DNA from: Clostridium sp.
Lineage (GTDB): Bacteria; Bacillota; Clostridia; Clostridiales; Clostridiaceae
NCBI GenBank assembly: GCA_015058405.1
Contig: SVCL01000152.1
Coordinates: forward strand, 1-35,984
Direction: 5' to 3'
Length of the DNA: 35,984 nucleotides
In this document: positions 26,512 through 35,947 of the stretch, in pieces
Layout: the number at the start of each line of letters is the position of its first letter
Numbering within the stretch: the first letter of the stretch is position 1
Notes under the pieces: model-generated
Database searches by the model: none
The model's input: only the letters and a program-made list of their open reading frames with translations
Told to the model about the DNA's origin: nothing
Position numbers and translations under genes: made by a program

Positions 26512-27285
26512 TTGATCATTAATAAGGTGGAAATATGCGGAGTTAATACCTCTAAACTTCCAGTTCTTAAAGAGAAAGAGAAAAGGGAATTATTAACAAA
26601 GATGCAAAATGGGGATAGTTTTGCTAGAGAAATATTTATAAAAGGAAATTTACGTTTAGTATTAAGTGTGATTCAAAGATTTAATAACAGAGGAGAAAAT
26701 GTAGATGATTTATTTCAAGTAGGGTGTATAGGCTTAATGAAAGCTATAGATAATTTTGATTTAAGTCAAAATGTTAAGTTTTCAACTTATGCAGTACCTA
26801 TGATAATAGGTGAAATTAGAAGATATTTACGAGATAATAATTCAATTAGAGTTAGTAGATCTTTAAGGGATATTGCTTATAAAGCATTAGTGGTAAGGGA
26901 TAAGTTAGTAAAAGATAATAATAAAGAACCATCTATTTCTCAAATATCAAAAGAACTTAATTTGCCCAGGGAAGACGTGGTTTTTGCTTTAGATGCTATT
27001 CAAGACCCAGTATCATTATATGAACCTATTTATCATGATGGCGGTGATGCTATATATGTTATGGATCAAGTAAGTGATAATAAAAATACAGATGAGAATT
27101 GGTTAGAGAATATATCTATTAAAGAAGCTATGAAGAAACTTACAGATAGAGAAAAATTAATATTAAACCTTAGATTTTTTAATGGTAGAACTCAAATGGA
27201 AGTAGCAAATGAAATTGGTATTTCTCAAGCTCAAGTTTCAAGGTTAGAAAAGACAGCTTTAAAACATATGCGTAAACACGTATAA
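26512..27285 (+). CDS. sigG: Sporulation sigma factor G (late forespore)
   Basis: A 257-residue sigma factor with the hallmark N terminus NKVEICGVNTSKLPVL, which binds the anti-sigma factor. Regions 2 (NLRLVLSVIQRFNNRGENVDD; FSTYAVPMIIGEIRRYLRD), 3 (RVSRSLRDIAYKAL) and 4 (LTDREKLILNLRFF; GISQAQVSRLEK) are complete. I choose TTG 26512, 9 bases after AAGGGG, giving the length of B. subtilis SigG (260) rather than an extra hydrophobic N terminus from 26476. Sigma-G runs late forespore genes. Its own sigma-F-type promoter is visible; read-through from spoIIGA-sigE is also possible, as no terminator separates them. Confidence 0.97.
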   Translation: MIINKVEICGVNTSKLPVLKEKEKRELLTKMQNGDSFAREIFIKGNLRLVLSVIQRFNNRGENVDDLFQVGCIGLMKAIDNFDLSQNVKFSTYAVPMIIGEIRRYLRDNNSIRVSRSLRDIAYKALVVRDKLVKDNNKEPSISQISKELNLPREDVVFALDAIQDPVSLYEPIYHDGGDAIYVMDQVSDNKNTDENWLENISIKEAMKKLTDREKLILNLRFFNGRTQMEVANEIGISQAQVSRLEKTALKHMRKHV

Positions 27286-27322
27286 AAGGATGTTGCAAAT
27301 TTATTTTGCAACATCCTTTTAT
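27284..27322 (+). terminator. Terminator after sigG
   Basis: A perfect 16-bp stem, AAAAGGATGTTGCAAA (27284-27299) with TTTGCAACATCCTTTT (27305-27320), and a 5-base loop. It overlaps the sigG stop codon. Confidence 0.92.
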
Positions 27323-27387
27323 TATGCATAAATAAAAAAATATAATAATACAATTTACTATTAAGTATACATAAGGAGGATGATGTA

Positions 27388-27654
27388 ATGGAAGAAAACT
27401 TAAATTCTATAAATGCAATGAAGACAATGGAAGTAATTGATATTAACACTGGAAGTAAACTTGGATTCATAAGTGATATAAAAATTGATTGTGAAGAGCA
27501 AAAGATATTATCTATATTATTGCCCGGGGAAAGTAAAGGGTGGTTTAGTAAAATTGATGATGTTGAAGTATTATGGAAAGATATTGTTAAGATAGGCATT
27601 GACGTAATATTAGTAGATGCAAAAGGTAGAGATATAAATAATATTTCGGAATAA
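27388..27654 (+). CDS. YlmC/YmxH family PRC-barrel protein
   Basis: An 88-residue protein with a PRC-barrel-like fold: EVIDINTGSKLGFISDIKID, then SILLPGESKGWFSK and VEVLWKDIVKIGIDVILVD. This matches the YlmC/YmxH sporulation-associated family, found next to sigG in both Bacillus (ylmC) and clostridia. The biochemical role is not established to my knowledge. ATG follows AAGGAGG at 27373-27379. It is cut off from sigG by a strong terminator, so it must have its own promoter; TATAATA (27341-27347) upstream is a weak candidate -10. Confidence 0.85.
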   Translation: MEENLNSINAMKTMEVIDINTGSKLGFISDIKIDCEEQKILSILLPGESKGWFSKIDDVEVLWKDIVKIGIDVILVDAKGRDINNISE

Positions 27655-27726
27655 AGCTAGATAAATGGGGAAAAAATATGTATAATGTTTTTGTGAATGA
27701 TAATAAACTAGAAAGGCGCGAAATTT

Positions 27727-28179
27727 ATGAAATGTCCCTTTTGTTCGTATGAAGAAAGTAAGGTTGTTGATTCAAGGTCAACAGATGATAATAACACTAT
27801 TAGAAGACGAAGAGAATGTTTAGGTTGTGGTAAAAGATATACTACTTATGAAAAGGTAGAGGATATTCCTATATTGGTAGTAAAAAAAGATTCTACACGA
27901 GAAAACTTTAATAAAGAAAAGATTGTAAATGGGTTAATAATTGCTTGTCAAAAAAGACCTGTATCTAGAAAACAAATAGAAGATATTGCAGATTATATAG
28001 AAAGAAAAATATCTAATAAAATGTTGACTGAGGTGCAAAGTGATCTTATAGGAGAAATGGTTATGGATAAACTAAAAGAAGTTGATGAAATAGCATATGT
28101 TAGATTTGCATCGGTATATAGGCAGTTTAAAGATATAAATACATTTTTAGAAGAGATTAAGAATTTGATGACTACTTAA
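27727..28179 (+). CDS. nrdR: Transcriptional repressor NrdR
   Basis: A 150-residue regulator of normal length. The N-terminal zinc ribbon uses Cys3, Cys6, Cys31 and Cys34 (MKCPFC; CLGCGKRYTTYE). An ATP-cone domain follows from about residue 46 (VVKKDSTRENFNKEKIVNGL). It senses dATP/ATP and represses ribonucleotide reductase genes. ATG follows GAAAGGCG, a modest site. No palindromic NrdR box is apparent near its own start. A hairpin terminator follows. Confidence 0.96.
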   Translation: MKCPFCSYEESKVVDSRSTDDNNTIRRRRECLGCGKRYTTYEKVEDIPILVVKKDSTRENFNKEKIVNGLIIACQKRPVSRKQIEDIADYIERKISNKMLTEVQSDLIGEMVMDKLKEVDEIAYVRFASVYRQFKDINTFLEEIKNLMTT

Positions 28180-28180
28180 A

Positions 28181-28217
28181 TGAAAGGGAGCTGCTGAAGG
28201 CATCAGTAAGCCCTTTT
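28181..28217 (+). terminator. Terminator after nrdR
   Basis: GGG-GC and CTGA pair with TCAG and GCCC across a small loop (28186-28213), followed by six Ts. The stem is interrupted but the T run is good. Confidence 0.7.
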
Positions 28218-28309
28218 TTGTTTAAAATATATTTTTTATGTATAAATAATAGTCTCTATATATTATTGGTTTATTTAAATAAAAGTTACAAAAAGTAGGA
28301 GCGAATAGT

Positions 28310-29050
28310 GTGAATAAGATAGAGTTAAAAGAATTAAAGAAGTATAAAGATTTTTTAGTAATTGAAAATGAAAAAACAAAGATAATTTTTTCGACAGCAG
28401 AAAAAGATAGAAGTTTTAATAGAAATACTGAAGAAGGAATTAAAGAATTAAATGGCTTGAAAAATGAATTTGGTGTAAATGAAGTTGTTTATTTAAAACA
28501 AGTACATTCTGATATTGTTTATGAGTATAATGGAAAAAATGGTGAGGAAACTATTCAAAAAGAAGGGGATGCCCTAGTTACTAATGTACCTAATAGTATA
28601 ATAGGTGTATTTACTGCTGATTGTGTTCCTGTAATATTAATAGATGAGGAAAAGAAGGCGGTTGCTGCTATTCATTCTGGATGGAAAGGGACGTTTAAAT
28701 CTATTACTAAAAATGCAATAGATATTTTATCAAATAAATATGGTTCAGATGTTAAGAATATTAAAGCATATATAGGACCACATATAAGACAATGTTGTTA
28801 TGAAGTTTCAAATGAATTAAAAGATAAGTTTATAGAAGAAAAATCAATAGATGAAAAGATTTTGTTTAATGGTAGAAACTTAAGCATGGAGGAATGTATA
28901 TTAAGTGATCTTAGGGTTTCAGGGGTAAAGGAAGAAAATATAAATTCATTACAATTATGTACTCATTGTTCAAAGGATATAAAGTTACATTCTTATAGAA
29001 GTTCTAATGGGGCATACGGAAGACTATTTTCTTTTGTAATAATAAAATAG
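28310..29050 (+). CDS. pgeF: PgeF/YfiH family multicopper-oxidase-fold protein
   Basis: A 246-residue protein of the YfiH/laccase-like family. Conserved motifs are YLKQVHSDIVY, GVFTADCVPVIL, AAIHSGWKGTF, YIGPHIRQCCYEVS and LCTHCSKDIKLHSYR, with the metal-binding His and Cys residues intact. Members have purine nucleoside phosphorylase/adenosine deaminase activity, and some help remove wrong residues from cell-wall precursors (PgeF). In Bacillus the homologue ylmD lies near sigG, consistent with this order. GTG start after TAGGAGCG. It is followed by phoP after 7 bases, but a functional link is not obvious. Confidence 0.92.
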   Translation: MNKIELKELKKYKDFLVIENEKTKIIFSTAEKDRSFNRNTEEGIKELNGLKNEFGVNEVVYLKQVHSDIVYEYNGKNGEETIQKEGDALVTNVPNSIIGVFTADCVPVILIDEEKKAVAAIHSGWKGTFKSITKNAIDILSNKYGSDVKNIKAYIGPHIRQCCYEVSNELKDKFIEEKSIDEKILFNGRNLSMEECILSDLRVSGVKEENINSLQLCTHCSKDIKLHSYRSSNGAYGRLFSFVIIK

Positions 29051-29057
29051 GGGGAAG

Positions 29058-29783
29058 ATGATGAGTAAAAAGAAGGTACTAATAGTAGATGATGAAGAAC
29101 ATATAGTTGAATTATTAAAATTTAATTTGATTAATAGTGGATATGATGTAATTGCTTCTAACAATGGGATAGATGCGGTGAAAATTGCAAAGAAAGAAGT
29201 TCCAGACTTAATTCTTTTAGATCTTATGCTGCCTGGAATGGATGGATATGATGTTTGTAAAAATATAAAAGGTGCAGAGGAAACAGAAGGTATAGGAATA
29301 ATAATGTTAACAGCTAAGGATGAAGAGCTAGATAAAATTTTAGGCCTTGAGCTTGGAGCAGATGATTATATAACTAAACCATTTTCTATAAGGGAACTTT
29401 TAGCTAGAGTAAAGGCTGTCCTTAGAAGAAGTAGTGCGAATAATACAAAATCTATAGAGTCTGAAGATAAGTTTAAGGCAGGTAAGCTTCAGGTTAATTT
29501 TGAACGAAGAGAAGTCTTTGTAGATAATAAAAGGGTAGAATTAGCTTTAAAGGAATTTGAATTGCTTGAAATATTAATAAAAAATAAGGGGAAAATCTTA
29601 AAAAGAGAAGTACTTTTAGACAAGATATGGGGATATGAATATATTGGTGAAACTAGAACTGTAGATGTACATATAAGATATCTTCGTAAGAAGATAGAGG
29701 AAGATGATAAGAATCCTAGGTTTATAGAGACTATAAGAGGAGTAGGATATAGATTTAATCCAGGTGAGGAAGATGAAAGGTAA
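29058..29783 (+). CDS. phoP: PhoP/PhoB-type response regulator
   Basis: A 241-residue OmpR-family response regulator. The receiver domain has acidic pocket VDDEEH, phosphoacceptor Asp in ILLDLMLPGMDGY, Thr in MLTAKDEE and Lys in DDYITKPFS. The C-terminal winged helix has the recognition region GETRTVDVHIRYLRKKIEE and ends IRGVGYRF. The neighbours, phoR and the pst operon, identify it as the phosphate-starvation regulator. Start is the first of two tandem ATG codons (29058 or 29061) after GGGGGAAG. Its end overlaps the start of phoR, so the two are translationally coupled. Confidence 0.93.
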   Translation: MMSKKKVLIVDDEEHIVELLKFNLINSGYDVIASNNGIDAVKIAKKEVPDLILLDLMLPGMDGYDVCKNIKGAEETEGIGIIMLTAKDEELDKILGLELGADDYITKPFSIRELLARVKAVLRRSSANNTKSIESEDKFKAGKLQVNFERREVFVDNKRVELALKEFELLEILIKNKGKILKREVLLDKIWGYEYIGETRTVDVHIRYLRKKIEEDDKNPRFIETIRGVGYRFNPGEEDER

Positions 29784-31449
29784 AATTTTAACATCTGTAA
29801 TAATAACAGTTATTTTTGCACTTTTAAGCTCTACTACTTTATTAATGCTTATTTCAAATTTTCATGAGATAGGTAGAACAAAGGAAATATTAAAAAACTT
29901 AAATGAATATTCCAAAACCATTGAAAAAGGAAATGAACAAGTTTTAGATAATTACAAAATAAATGGGGTAAATGTTAGATGTAGTTTGATTAATGAAAAA
30001 GGAATGGTTCTCTATGATAGTATTGGGGACATTGAAGAAAATCATGGTAATAGAGATGAAATTAAAAAGGCAAAGGAAACAGGGGAAGGTTTTGCAGTAA
30101 GAAATAGTAGAACTAGCAATAGGCAAATGGTATATTGCGCAACTCTCTTAGATAATGGTTATATATTAAGAAGTGCAATTCCAGTAGATACAATTAGCTT
30201 TTTTAATGAAGGCACAGTGATATATTGGGTGATAGTTCTTGTTGTAGTTTTAGCTTTTTCAATATCGCTTTCTTTAAAAATTATACGAGCTATAGTAGAA
30301 CCGTTAAATGACTTGGAAGATGTTACAGCTAAAATAGCTAATGGGGATTTACATATGAGAGTTACTAATACAGGTAATGGTGAGATAGGCTCTTTAGGAA
30401 GAACATTTAACAATATGGCGGATCAACTTCAAAGTCAAATTAATAAAGTAATGGACAGGCAAAATAGATTAGAGTCTATTTTAAGTTGTATGGAAAGTGG
30501 AGTTATCGCTATTAATCGTAGAGGTAAAATAATAACAATAAATCCTTATGCTAAAAGGATTTTTGGTATTAGGAGAGATATTACAGGAGAGAATATTTCC
30601 TCTTATGATGAAGAATTTAATATACTTAAGTTCTTACAAGATGAAAATGTATCTGAAAAGGAAGTTAAGATTTATAAACCTATTGAAAGGGAACTTAGAG
30701 TAAAAAAAGCAACTATGATATATGATTTTGAGAAAATTGGTAAGGTTATTACTGTTCAAGATATTTCAGATATTAAAAGGCTTGAAAATATGAGAAGTCA
30801 ATTTGTAGCTAATGTTTCTCATGAATTAAAAACTCCATTAACTTCAATTAAAGGTTTTGCAGAAACGCTTAAATATGTTGAAGATGATGAAACTAGAAAG
30901 AAATTTTTAGATATAATTAATAAAGAATCAGAAAGATTGACTAGGCTTATTAATGATATATTAGTACTTTCTAAGATAGAAAGTGAAGGTATAGGGGATG
31001 AGGTAGAATTCTTCCCTAACTCTGAAATTGAGGATGTTGTGCATATGGTTAATGCTGTTGCTGAAGAAAAAAATATTGATATAATAGTAGAACAAAGTAA
31101 TGTTAATCTATTATATGGTGATAAAGATAAGTTCCTTCAGTTAGTATTAAATTTAGTTGAAAATGGGGTTAAATATTCTAATGAAGGTGCAACAGTAATT
31201 ATAAGAAGTTATAGTGATGGAGAATTCTATATAATAGAAGTTGAGGATAATGGAATTGGAATACCTGAAGAAGATTTACCTCACATTTTTGAAAGGTTTT
31301 ATAGAGTAGATAAGGCTAGAAAAAGCGGGGGGACTGGTCTTGGACTTGCTATAGTAAAACATATTGTTAAATGTTTTAATGGTGAAATTAAAATCAGCAG
31401 TAAGCTAGGTATAGGAAGTAAGTTTGTTGTTAAAATAAGACATATATAA
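29773..31449 (+). CDS. phoR: PhoR-type sensor histidine kinase
   Basis: A 558-residue membrane kinase: helix near residues 4-24, an extracytoplasmic sensor region of about 130 residues, a second helix (VIYWVIVLVVVLAFSISLSL), HAMP, PAS (LESILSCMESGVIAINR), HisKA with phosphoacceptor His350 in SHELKTPLTS, and an HATPase domain with VENGVKYS, DNGIGIPEED and GGTGLGLAIV. It phosphorylates PhoP when phosphate is low, probably responding to the Pst-PhoU complex. I choose ATG 29773 over GTG 29764 because GGTGAGG fits it, giving an 11-base overlap with phoP. A very strong terminator follows. Confidence 0.93.
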   Translation: MKGKILTSVIITVIFALLSSTTLLMLISNFHEIGRTKEILKNLNEYSKTIEKGNEQVLDNYKINGVNVRCSLINEKGMVLYDSIGDIEENHGNRDEIKKAKETGEGFAVRNSRTSNRQMVYCATLLDNGYILRSAIPVDTISFFNEGTVIYWVIVLVVVLAFSISLSLKIIRAIVEPLNDLEDVTAKIANGDLHMRVTNTGNGEIGSLGRTFNNMADQLQSQINKVMDRQNRLESILSCMESGVIAINRRGKIITINPYAKRIFGIRRDITGENISSYDEEFNILKFLQDENVSEKEVKIYKPIERELRVKKATMIYDFEKIGKVITVQDISDIKRLENMRSQFVANVSHELKTPLTSIKGFAETLKYVEDDETRKKFLDIINKESERLTRLINDILVLSKIESEGIGDEVEFFPNSEIEDVVHMVNAVAEEKNIDIIVEQSNVNLLYGDKDKFLQLVLNLVENGVKYSNEGATVIIRSYSDGEFYIIEVEDNGIGIPEEDLPHIFERFYRVDKARKSGGTGLGLAIVKHIVKCFNGEIKISSKLGIGSKFVVKIRHI

Positions 31450-31466
31450 TAGTTAGAAGTTAATAT

Positions 31467-31514
31467 TTTAAAAAGAAAACACAAGGATTTTTTCCTTGTG
31501 TTTTCTTTTTAAAA
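31467..31514. terminator. Long bidirectional-type terminator after phoR
   Basis: A perfect stem of about 22 bp built on AAAACACAAGGA and TCCTTGTGTTTT with flanking A and T runs. It separates phoP-phoR from the pst operon, so pst must have its own promoter. Confidence 0.93.
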
Positions 31515-31578
31515 TATTATTTTGGGGAAAATAATAATGATTAAATTTATTCTATGTTTATATAATAAACGTTTTGTG

Positions 31579-31594
31579 TGTCAAACAAGTGACA
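31579..31594. promoter_or_regulatory. Inverted repeat in the pst control region
   Basis: TGTCA (31579-31583) and TGACA (31590-31594) around six bases form a small palindrome in the 190-base gap before pstS. A TATATT box lies about 25 bases downstream. It could be an operator, for example for PhoP, but it does not match the spaced TTTACA repeats known for B. subtilis PhoP. Confidence 0.3.
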
Positions 31595-31705
31595 AGTAAT
31601 CAGAAAGTACAATTTTATATTAATATGAATAATATTAGAAGTTTTTTTAAATACTATAAGATGATGTAGTTTCTAAAATAATTATAAAGGTGGTAAAAAG
31701 TACGT

Positions 31706-32533
31706 ATGAAGAAAAGTTGCTTAAGGAAGATAATAAGCTTAATAATGGTAGCTAGTAATTTGGTATTGCTTTCTTGCAGCTCAGATGAATATAAAACTGA
31801 AAATTCTAAAATTACTATTTCTGGCTCAACCTCAGTAGGACCCCTTATGGAAAAGATGGCAGAAGACTTTGAAAAATTAAATGAAGGTGTTGTTATTGAG
31901 GTTAATCAAACAGGATCATCAGCAGGAATTAAAGATGTAATAGATGGTGTATCTAAAATAGGAATGTCTTCTAGAGATCTAAGTGTAGATGAAGAGGGAA
32001 AAGTAGAAGGAATAGTGATGGCATATGATGGTATTGCTGTCATAGTAAATAATGAGAATCCTATAATAAATATATCAAAAGAAGAGGTTAAAGATATATT
32101 TACAGGCAAGATAACCAATTGGAAAGATGTTGGTGGTGAGGATTCAGAAATAGTAGTAGTATCTAGAGAAGATGGCTCAGGCACTAGAGCTGCATTTGAA
32201 GAAATAGTTGAATATAAAGCAAAGGACTTAGTTAGAGATGCTTTAATTTCAGATGGATCTGGGAATATTAAAGTAATTATAAGTCAAAATAAACATGCAA
32301 TTGGATTTATTTCTTTTGAGTATTTAGATCAAAGTGTAAAAGCTTTAGAAGTAGATAATGTTAAGGCTACAGCAGAAAATGTTATAGAGTCAAGATATCC
32401 TATATCAAGAGGTTATTTAATGGTTGTAGATAAAACAAATCTAAGTGATATAGATACAAAGTTTATAGAGTGGATATTAAGTGATAATGGTCAGGACTTA
32501 GTTCAAAGCTATGGTTCAATAAAAATAAGATAG
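31706..32533 (+). CDS. pstS: Phosphate ABC transporter substrate-binding lipoprotein
   Basis: A 275-residue PstS-type binding protein. The lipoprotein signal ends in lipobox LLSC (Cys24). Phosphate ligands lie in ISGSTSVGPLMEKM and SREDGSGTRAAFEE, and FTGKITNWKDVGG is typical of the family. It captures inorganic phosphate outside the membrane and delivers it to PstC/PstA. ATG 31706 follows AAAGGTGG with a long spacing of 12 bases, so start efficiency may be modest. It heads the pst operon, with 22 bases to pstC. Confidence 0.94.
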   Translation: MKKSCLRKIISLIMVASNLVLLSCSSDEYKTENSKITISGSTSVGPLMEKMAEDFEKLNEGVVIEVNQTGSSAGIKDVIDGVSKIGMSSRDLSVDEEGKVEGIVMAYDGIAVIVNNENPIINISKEEVKDIFTGKITNWKDVGGEDSEIVVVSREDGSGTRAAFEEIVEYKAKDLVRDALISDGSGNIKVIISQNKHAIGFISFEYLDQSVKALEVDNVKATAENVIESRYPISRGYLMVVDKTNLSDIDTKFIEWILSDNGQDLVQSYGSIKIR

Positions 32534-32555
32534 TATTAGAAAGGTGTAATATATT

Positions 32556-33443
32556 TTGGATGGAGTTAATGAAAAAAGTAAGAAGAATAAATATTTGCTT
32601 GAGAAAATTTTTGGGAAAATATTTTTATTGAGTGCTTTAATTGCGGTTATTAGTTTAATTTTAATAATAGCCTTTGTGTTTTATAAGGGATTAACTCCTT
32701 TTGTTTCTAAGGGATACTCCTTTATAAGTTTTTTATTTGGAAGTGATTGGATACCAAGTGCTGAAGTTTTTGGGATATGGCCAATGATTTTAGCAACTTT
32801 ATTGGGAACTTTTGGTTCATTAATTATTGGTGTTCCTATAGGAATATTTACAGCTGCATTTATTGTTGAAATTGCACCTAAAAAATTAGCTGATATTATT
32901 TCTAGAGCTGTAGAGTTATTAGCAGGTATACCTTCTGTTTTATATGGTATATTTGGCTTAGTGGTTATAGTTCCTGAAATTCAAAAAGTGTTTAATACTT
33001 CTAAAGGACAAAGTTTATTAGCAGTAATTATTGTTTTAGCAATTATTATGCTTCCAACCATAGTAACAGTATCAGAAACAGCTATTAGATCTGTTCCTAA
33101 CGCATATAAAGAAGGTTCTTTAGGTCTTGGCGCATCTCATACTGAAACTATATTTAAAGTTATTTTACCTGCAGCAAAATCAGGTATATTAGCTGCAGTT
33201 GTACTTGGAATAGGCAGGGCAATAGGAGAAACTATGGCAGTTATATTAGTTGCAGGTAACTCACCTATTGTTCCTGATTCTATAATGTCTAGTATAAGAC
33301 CTTTAACAACTAATATAGCTTTAGAGGTGGGATATGCATATGGTACTCATCAAGAAATGTTATTTGCAACAGGTATAGTATTATTTGTATTCATAATCCT
33401 GTTAAATTTACTGATTTTAAAACTTTCTAATAGGAAAGGTTGA
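32556..33443 (+). CDS. pstC: Phosphate ABC transporter permease PstC
   Basis: A 295-residue permease with six hydrophobic segments and the cytoplasmic coupling motif EGSLGLGASHTETIFKVILP. ELLAGIPSVLYGIFG is a PstC/PstA hallmark. TTG start after AAAGGTG. It pairs with PstA to form the membrane channel and lies 7 bases before pstA. Confidence 0.95.
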   Translation: MDGVNEKSKKNKYLLEKIFGKIFLLSALIAVISLILIIAFVFYKGLTPFVSKGYSFISFLFGSDWIPSAEVFGIWPMILATLLGTFGSLIIGVPIGIFTAAFIVEIAPKKLADIISRAVELLAGIPSVLYGIFGLVVIVPEIQKVFNTSKGQSLLAVIIVLAIIMLPTIVTVSETAIRSVPNAYKEGSLGLGASHTETIFKVILPAAKSGILAAVVLGIGRAIGETMAVILVAGNSPIVPDSIMSSIRPLTTNIALEVGYAYGTHQEMLFATGIVLFVFIILLNLLILKLSNRKG

Positions 33444-33450
33444 TTAAGTT

Positions 33451-34275
33451 ATGAGAAAGATAAGAGAATGTTTTTTGAAAGTATTATTATGGGGTTCCAT
33501 AGTAATAACTCTTGGGATGCTTATATTCATACTTTCTTACATATTTATAAAAGGTATAAAAGTATTAAGTTTTGACTTTTTGTTAAAGGATTACTCACCT
33601 TTAGGAGATGGAGGAGTAATGCCTATGGTTATTACAACTTTATATATGGTTGGTTTATCTATATTGGTATCAACTCCAATTGCTATACTCGCAGCTATAT
33701 ACTTGCAAGAATATGCAAAACAAGGAAAGTTAGTAAAAACAATTAGGTTTGCTACAGAATGTTTATCTGGAATACCATCTATAGTTTATGGATTATTTGG
33801 AGCAGTGTTTTTTGTAGAGTATTTAAATATGGGATATTCTATTATAGCAGGTGCACTAACTGTTTCTATAATTATTTTGCCTGTAATTATTAGAACAACT
33901 GAAGAATCTTTGAAATCTGTTCCTAATGCATACAAAGAAGGGTCTTTAGGTCTTGGAGCCACAAGGTTACAGACTCTTTATAAAGTTGTAGTTCCAAGTG
34001 CTGTTCCAGGTATTTTAGCAGGAACTATATTAGCTATAGGAAGGGTAATAGGAGAATCAGCAGCTATATTATTAACAGCAGGAACAGTTGCTAAGGTTCC
34101 AAAGAGTATATTTTCTAGTGGTAGAACACTAACTGTTCAAGCTTATTTAGTTACAAAAGAGGCAGGAGCAATTAATGAAGCATGTGCAGTGGGAATTATA
34201 TTAATAGTTATAGTTTTTTTATTAAATACGTTAGCAAGATATATAAGCAGAAAGATAAATAAAGCTAATTATTAA
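33451..34275 (+). CDS. pstA: Phosphate ABC transporter permease PstA
   Basis: A 274-residue permease, similar to PstC, with six predicted membrane segments. LSGIPSIVYGLFG and the coupling loop EGSLGLGATRLQTLYKVVVP are present. The start ATG 33451 lies 8 bases after the pstC stop codon, with AAAGGTTG overlapping the pstC end as its ribosome binding site. It forms the second half of the phosphate channel. Confidence 0.95.
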   Translation: MRKIRECFLKVLLWGSIVITLGMLIFILSYIFIKGIKVLSFDFLLKDYSPLGDGGVMPMVITTLYMVGLSILVSTPIAILAAIYLQEYAKQGKLVKTIRFATECLSGIPSIVYGLFGAVFFVEYLNMGYSIIAGALTVSIIILPVIIRTTEESLKSVPNAYKEGSLGLGATRLQTLYKVVVPSAVPGILAGTILAIGRVIGESAAILLTAGTVAKVPKSIFSSGRTLTVQAYLVTKEAGAINEACAVGIILIVIVFLLNTLARYISRKINKANY

Positions 34276-34287
34276 GTTAAGGAGCAA

Positions 34288-35049
34288 ATGAGAATGACAG
34301 ATGCAAAGATAAAGGTTAATAACTTTAATTTATATTATGGGAAAAAACATGCATTAAAAAATATAAATGTTCAGTTAAAGGAACGTAATGTTACAGCTTT
34401 AATAGGACCATCAGGTTGTGGAAAGTCAACTTTTTTAAGGTCAATTAATAGAATGAATGATTTAATACCTATAGTCAAGATTGATGGTGAAATCTTTATA
34501 GATGGAAAAGATATATATAAGGATACAGATGTTATTGAATTAAGGACTAATGTAGGAATGGTGTTTCAAAAGCCAAATCCATTTCCTATGTCTATATATG
34601 ATAATATTGCTTATGGACCAAGAATTCATGGTATAAAGAATAAGGGAAAATTAGATGAAATAATAGAAAAAAGTTTAAAAGGTGCGGCCTTATGGGATGA
34701 AGTGAAAGATAGATTGAAAACAAGTGCATCAGGATTATCAGGAGGACAACAACAAAGACTGTGTATTGCTAGAACTATAGCTGTATCTCCAGATGTTATT
34801 TTGATGGATGAACCAACATCAGCCTTAGACCCTATATCTACTGCTAAGACAGAAGAACTTATACAAGAGCTTAAGAAAAAATATACTGTAGTTATAGTTA
34901 CTCATAATATGCAGCAGGCAGGTAGAATAGCAGATGATACAGCTTTCTTTTTAAGTGGAGAAATTATAGAATTTGATAAAACAGATAATATTTTTTATAA
35001 ACCTCGAGATAAGAGAACAGAAGATTATATCACAGGAAGATTTGGATAA
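34288..35049 (+). CDS. pstB: Phosphate ABC transporter ATPase PstB
   Basis: A 253-residue ABC ATPase with Walker [11 protein letters not shown]-loop [12 protein letters not shown] (a PstB hallmark), signature LSGGQQQR, Walker [13 protein letters not shown] and switch His in VTHNM. It powers phosphate import. Either ATG 34288 or ATG 34294 could be used; AAGGAG precedes both. It is followed by phoU after 14 bases. Confidence 0.97.
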   Translation: MRMTDAKIKVNNFNLYYGKKHALKNINVQLKERNVTALIGPSGCGKSTFLRSINRMNDLIPIVKIDGEIFIDGKDIYKDTDVIELRTNVGMVFQKPNPFPMSIYDNIAYGPRIHGIKNKGKLDEIIEKSLKGAALWDEVKDRLKTSASGLSGGQQQRLCIARTIAVSPDVILMDEPTSALDPISTAKTEELIQELKKKYTVVIVTHNMQQAGRIADDTAFFLSGEIIEFDKTDNIFYKPRDKRTEDYITGRFG

Positions 35050-35063
35050 AGGAGAAGGAAGTT

Positions 35064-35726
35064 ATGACTAGATTATCTCAAAAAAACAGAATTAATAGTA
35101 TTAATGATAAGGTTCTATTAATGTCTGATCTTGTTCAAAAGCAAATTAAAGATGCTATGGAAGTTTTGAAAAATCATGATATAGATAAATCTGATGAGGT
35201 TATAGAAGGTGATGATGAGGTAGATAAACTTCAACAAATTATAGAAGAAGAATGCATAATTTTTATAGCTACAGAACAGCCTTTAGCAAAAGATCTTAGA
35301 AATATTTTTACTGTAACAAAGGTTGTAACGGATCTTGAGAGAATGGCAGATTATGCAGTTGATATATGTAATCTTGTAAAAAAGAAAAAGGTAACAAGTA
35401 AAAAATATTTAGATGAAGCCATGCCTCTTTGGGAATTGGATACTATGGTTAGAGAAATGATAGATGAAGTAATTAAAGCTTTTATAGATAGAGATATGGA
35501 TAGAGCCATTAAACTTTATAAAAAAGACGAAGAGGTAAATGCTTTATACGGTAAAATTTTTGATGATATAACAGCTGTAATTAGAGAAAGAGGAACTACA
35601 GGGAAAACAGCTCAATTATTATTTGTAGCAAGATATCTTGAGAGAATAGGTGATAGAGTAACTAATATCTGTGAAGGAATAATATTTGTTAAGAAGGGAA
35701 AATATGTAGATTTGAATGATTATTAA
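35064..35726 (+). CDS. phoU: Phosphate signalling protein PhoU
   Basis: A 220-residue all-helical protein with two PhoU repeats. The acidic metal-binding motif in the first repeat is EGDDEVDKLQ and DLERMADYAVDI; in the second, VARYLERIGDRVTNI. It links the Pst transporter to PhoR to damp the Pho response when phosphate is plentiful. ATG follows AAGGAGAAGG. It is last in the operon, with a terminator at 35747. Confidence 0.95.
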   Translation: MTRLSQKNRINSINDKVLLMSDLVQKQIKDAMEVLKNHDIDKSDEVIEGDDEVDKLQQIIEEECIIFIATEQPLAKDLRNIFTVTKVVTDLERMADYAVDICNLVKKKKVTSKKYLDEAMPLWELDTMVREMIDEVIKAFIDRDMDRAIKLYKKDEEVNALYGKIFDDITAVIRERGTTGKTAQLLFVARYLERIGDRVTNICEGIIFVKKGKYVDLNDY

Positions 35727-35746
35727 TTCAATATTAAATACTAATG

Positions 35747-35780
35747 TAGGGAGCTAAAAAATTGATATGCTCCTATTTTT
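35747..35780 (+). terminator. Terminator after phoU
   Basis: TAGGGAGC (35747-35754) pairs with GCTCCTA (35769-35775) with one bulged G, followed by TTTTT. The stretch 35781-35888 beyond it is A/T-rich with no gene or clear site that I can see. Confidence 0.75.
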
Positions 35781-35888
35781 ATGAAGGGATATTTGATTTT
35801 TATTATTTTTTATAACTTTATAAATATTATATATGTATGAATAATTTAGCTTAGTGTAAAATTACTGTAGGAAAAAAATAAAAGAGAC

Positions 35889-35942
35889 TAGCTCCGTATG
35901 TTATTATTAAATTACAACCAAAAAAAACATACAAAGGAGCTA
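35889..35942 (+). promoter_or_regulatory. Hairpin sequestering the ribosome binding site of the last gene
   Basis: TAGCTCC-GTATGTT (35889-35902) pairs with AACATAC (35926-35932) and GGAGCTA (35936-35942) across a 3-base bulge. The ribosome binding site AAAGGAG (35933-35939) lies in the 3' arm. If transcription enters from outside, the hairpin would block translation, as is typical at the ends of insertion sequences. Confidence 0.5.
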
Positions 35943-35947
35943 ACCTC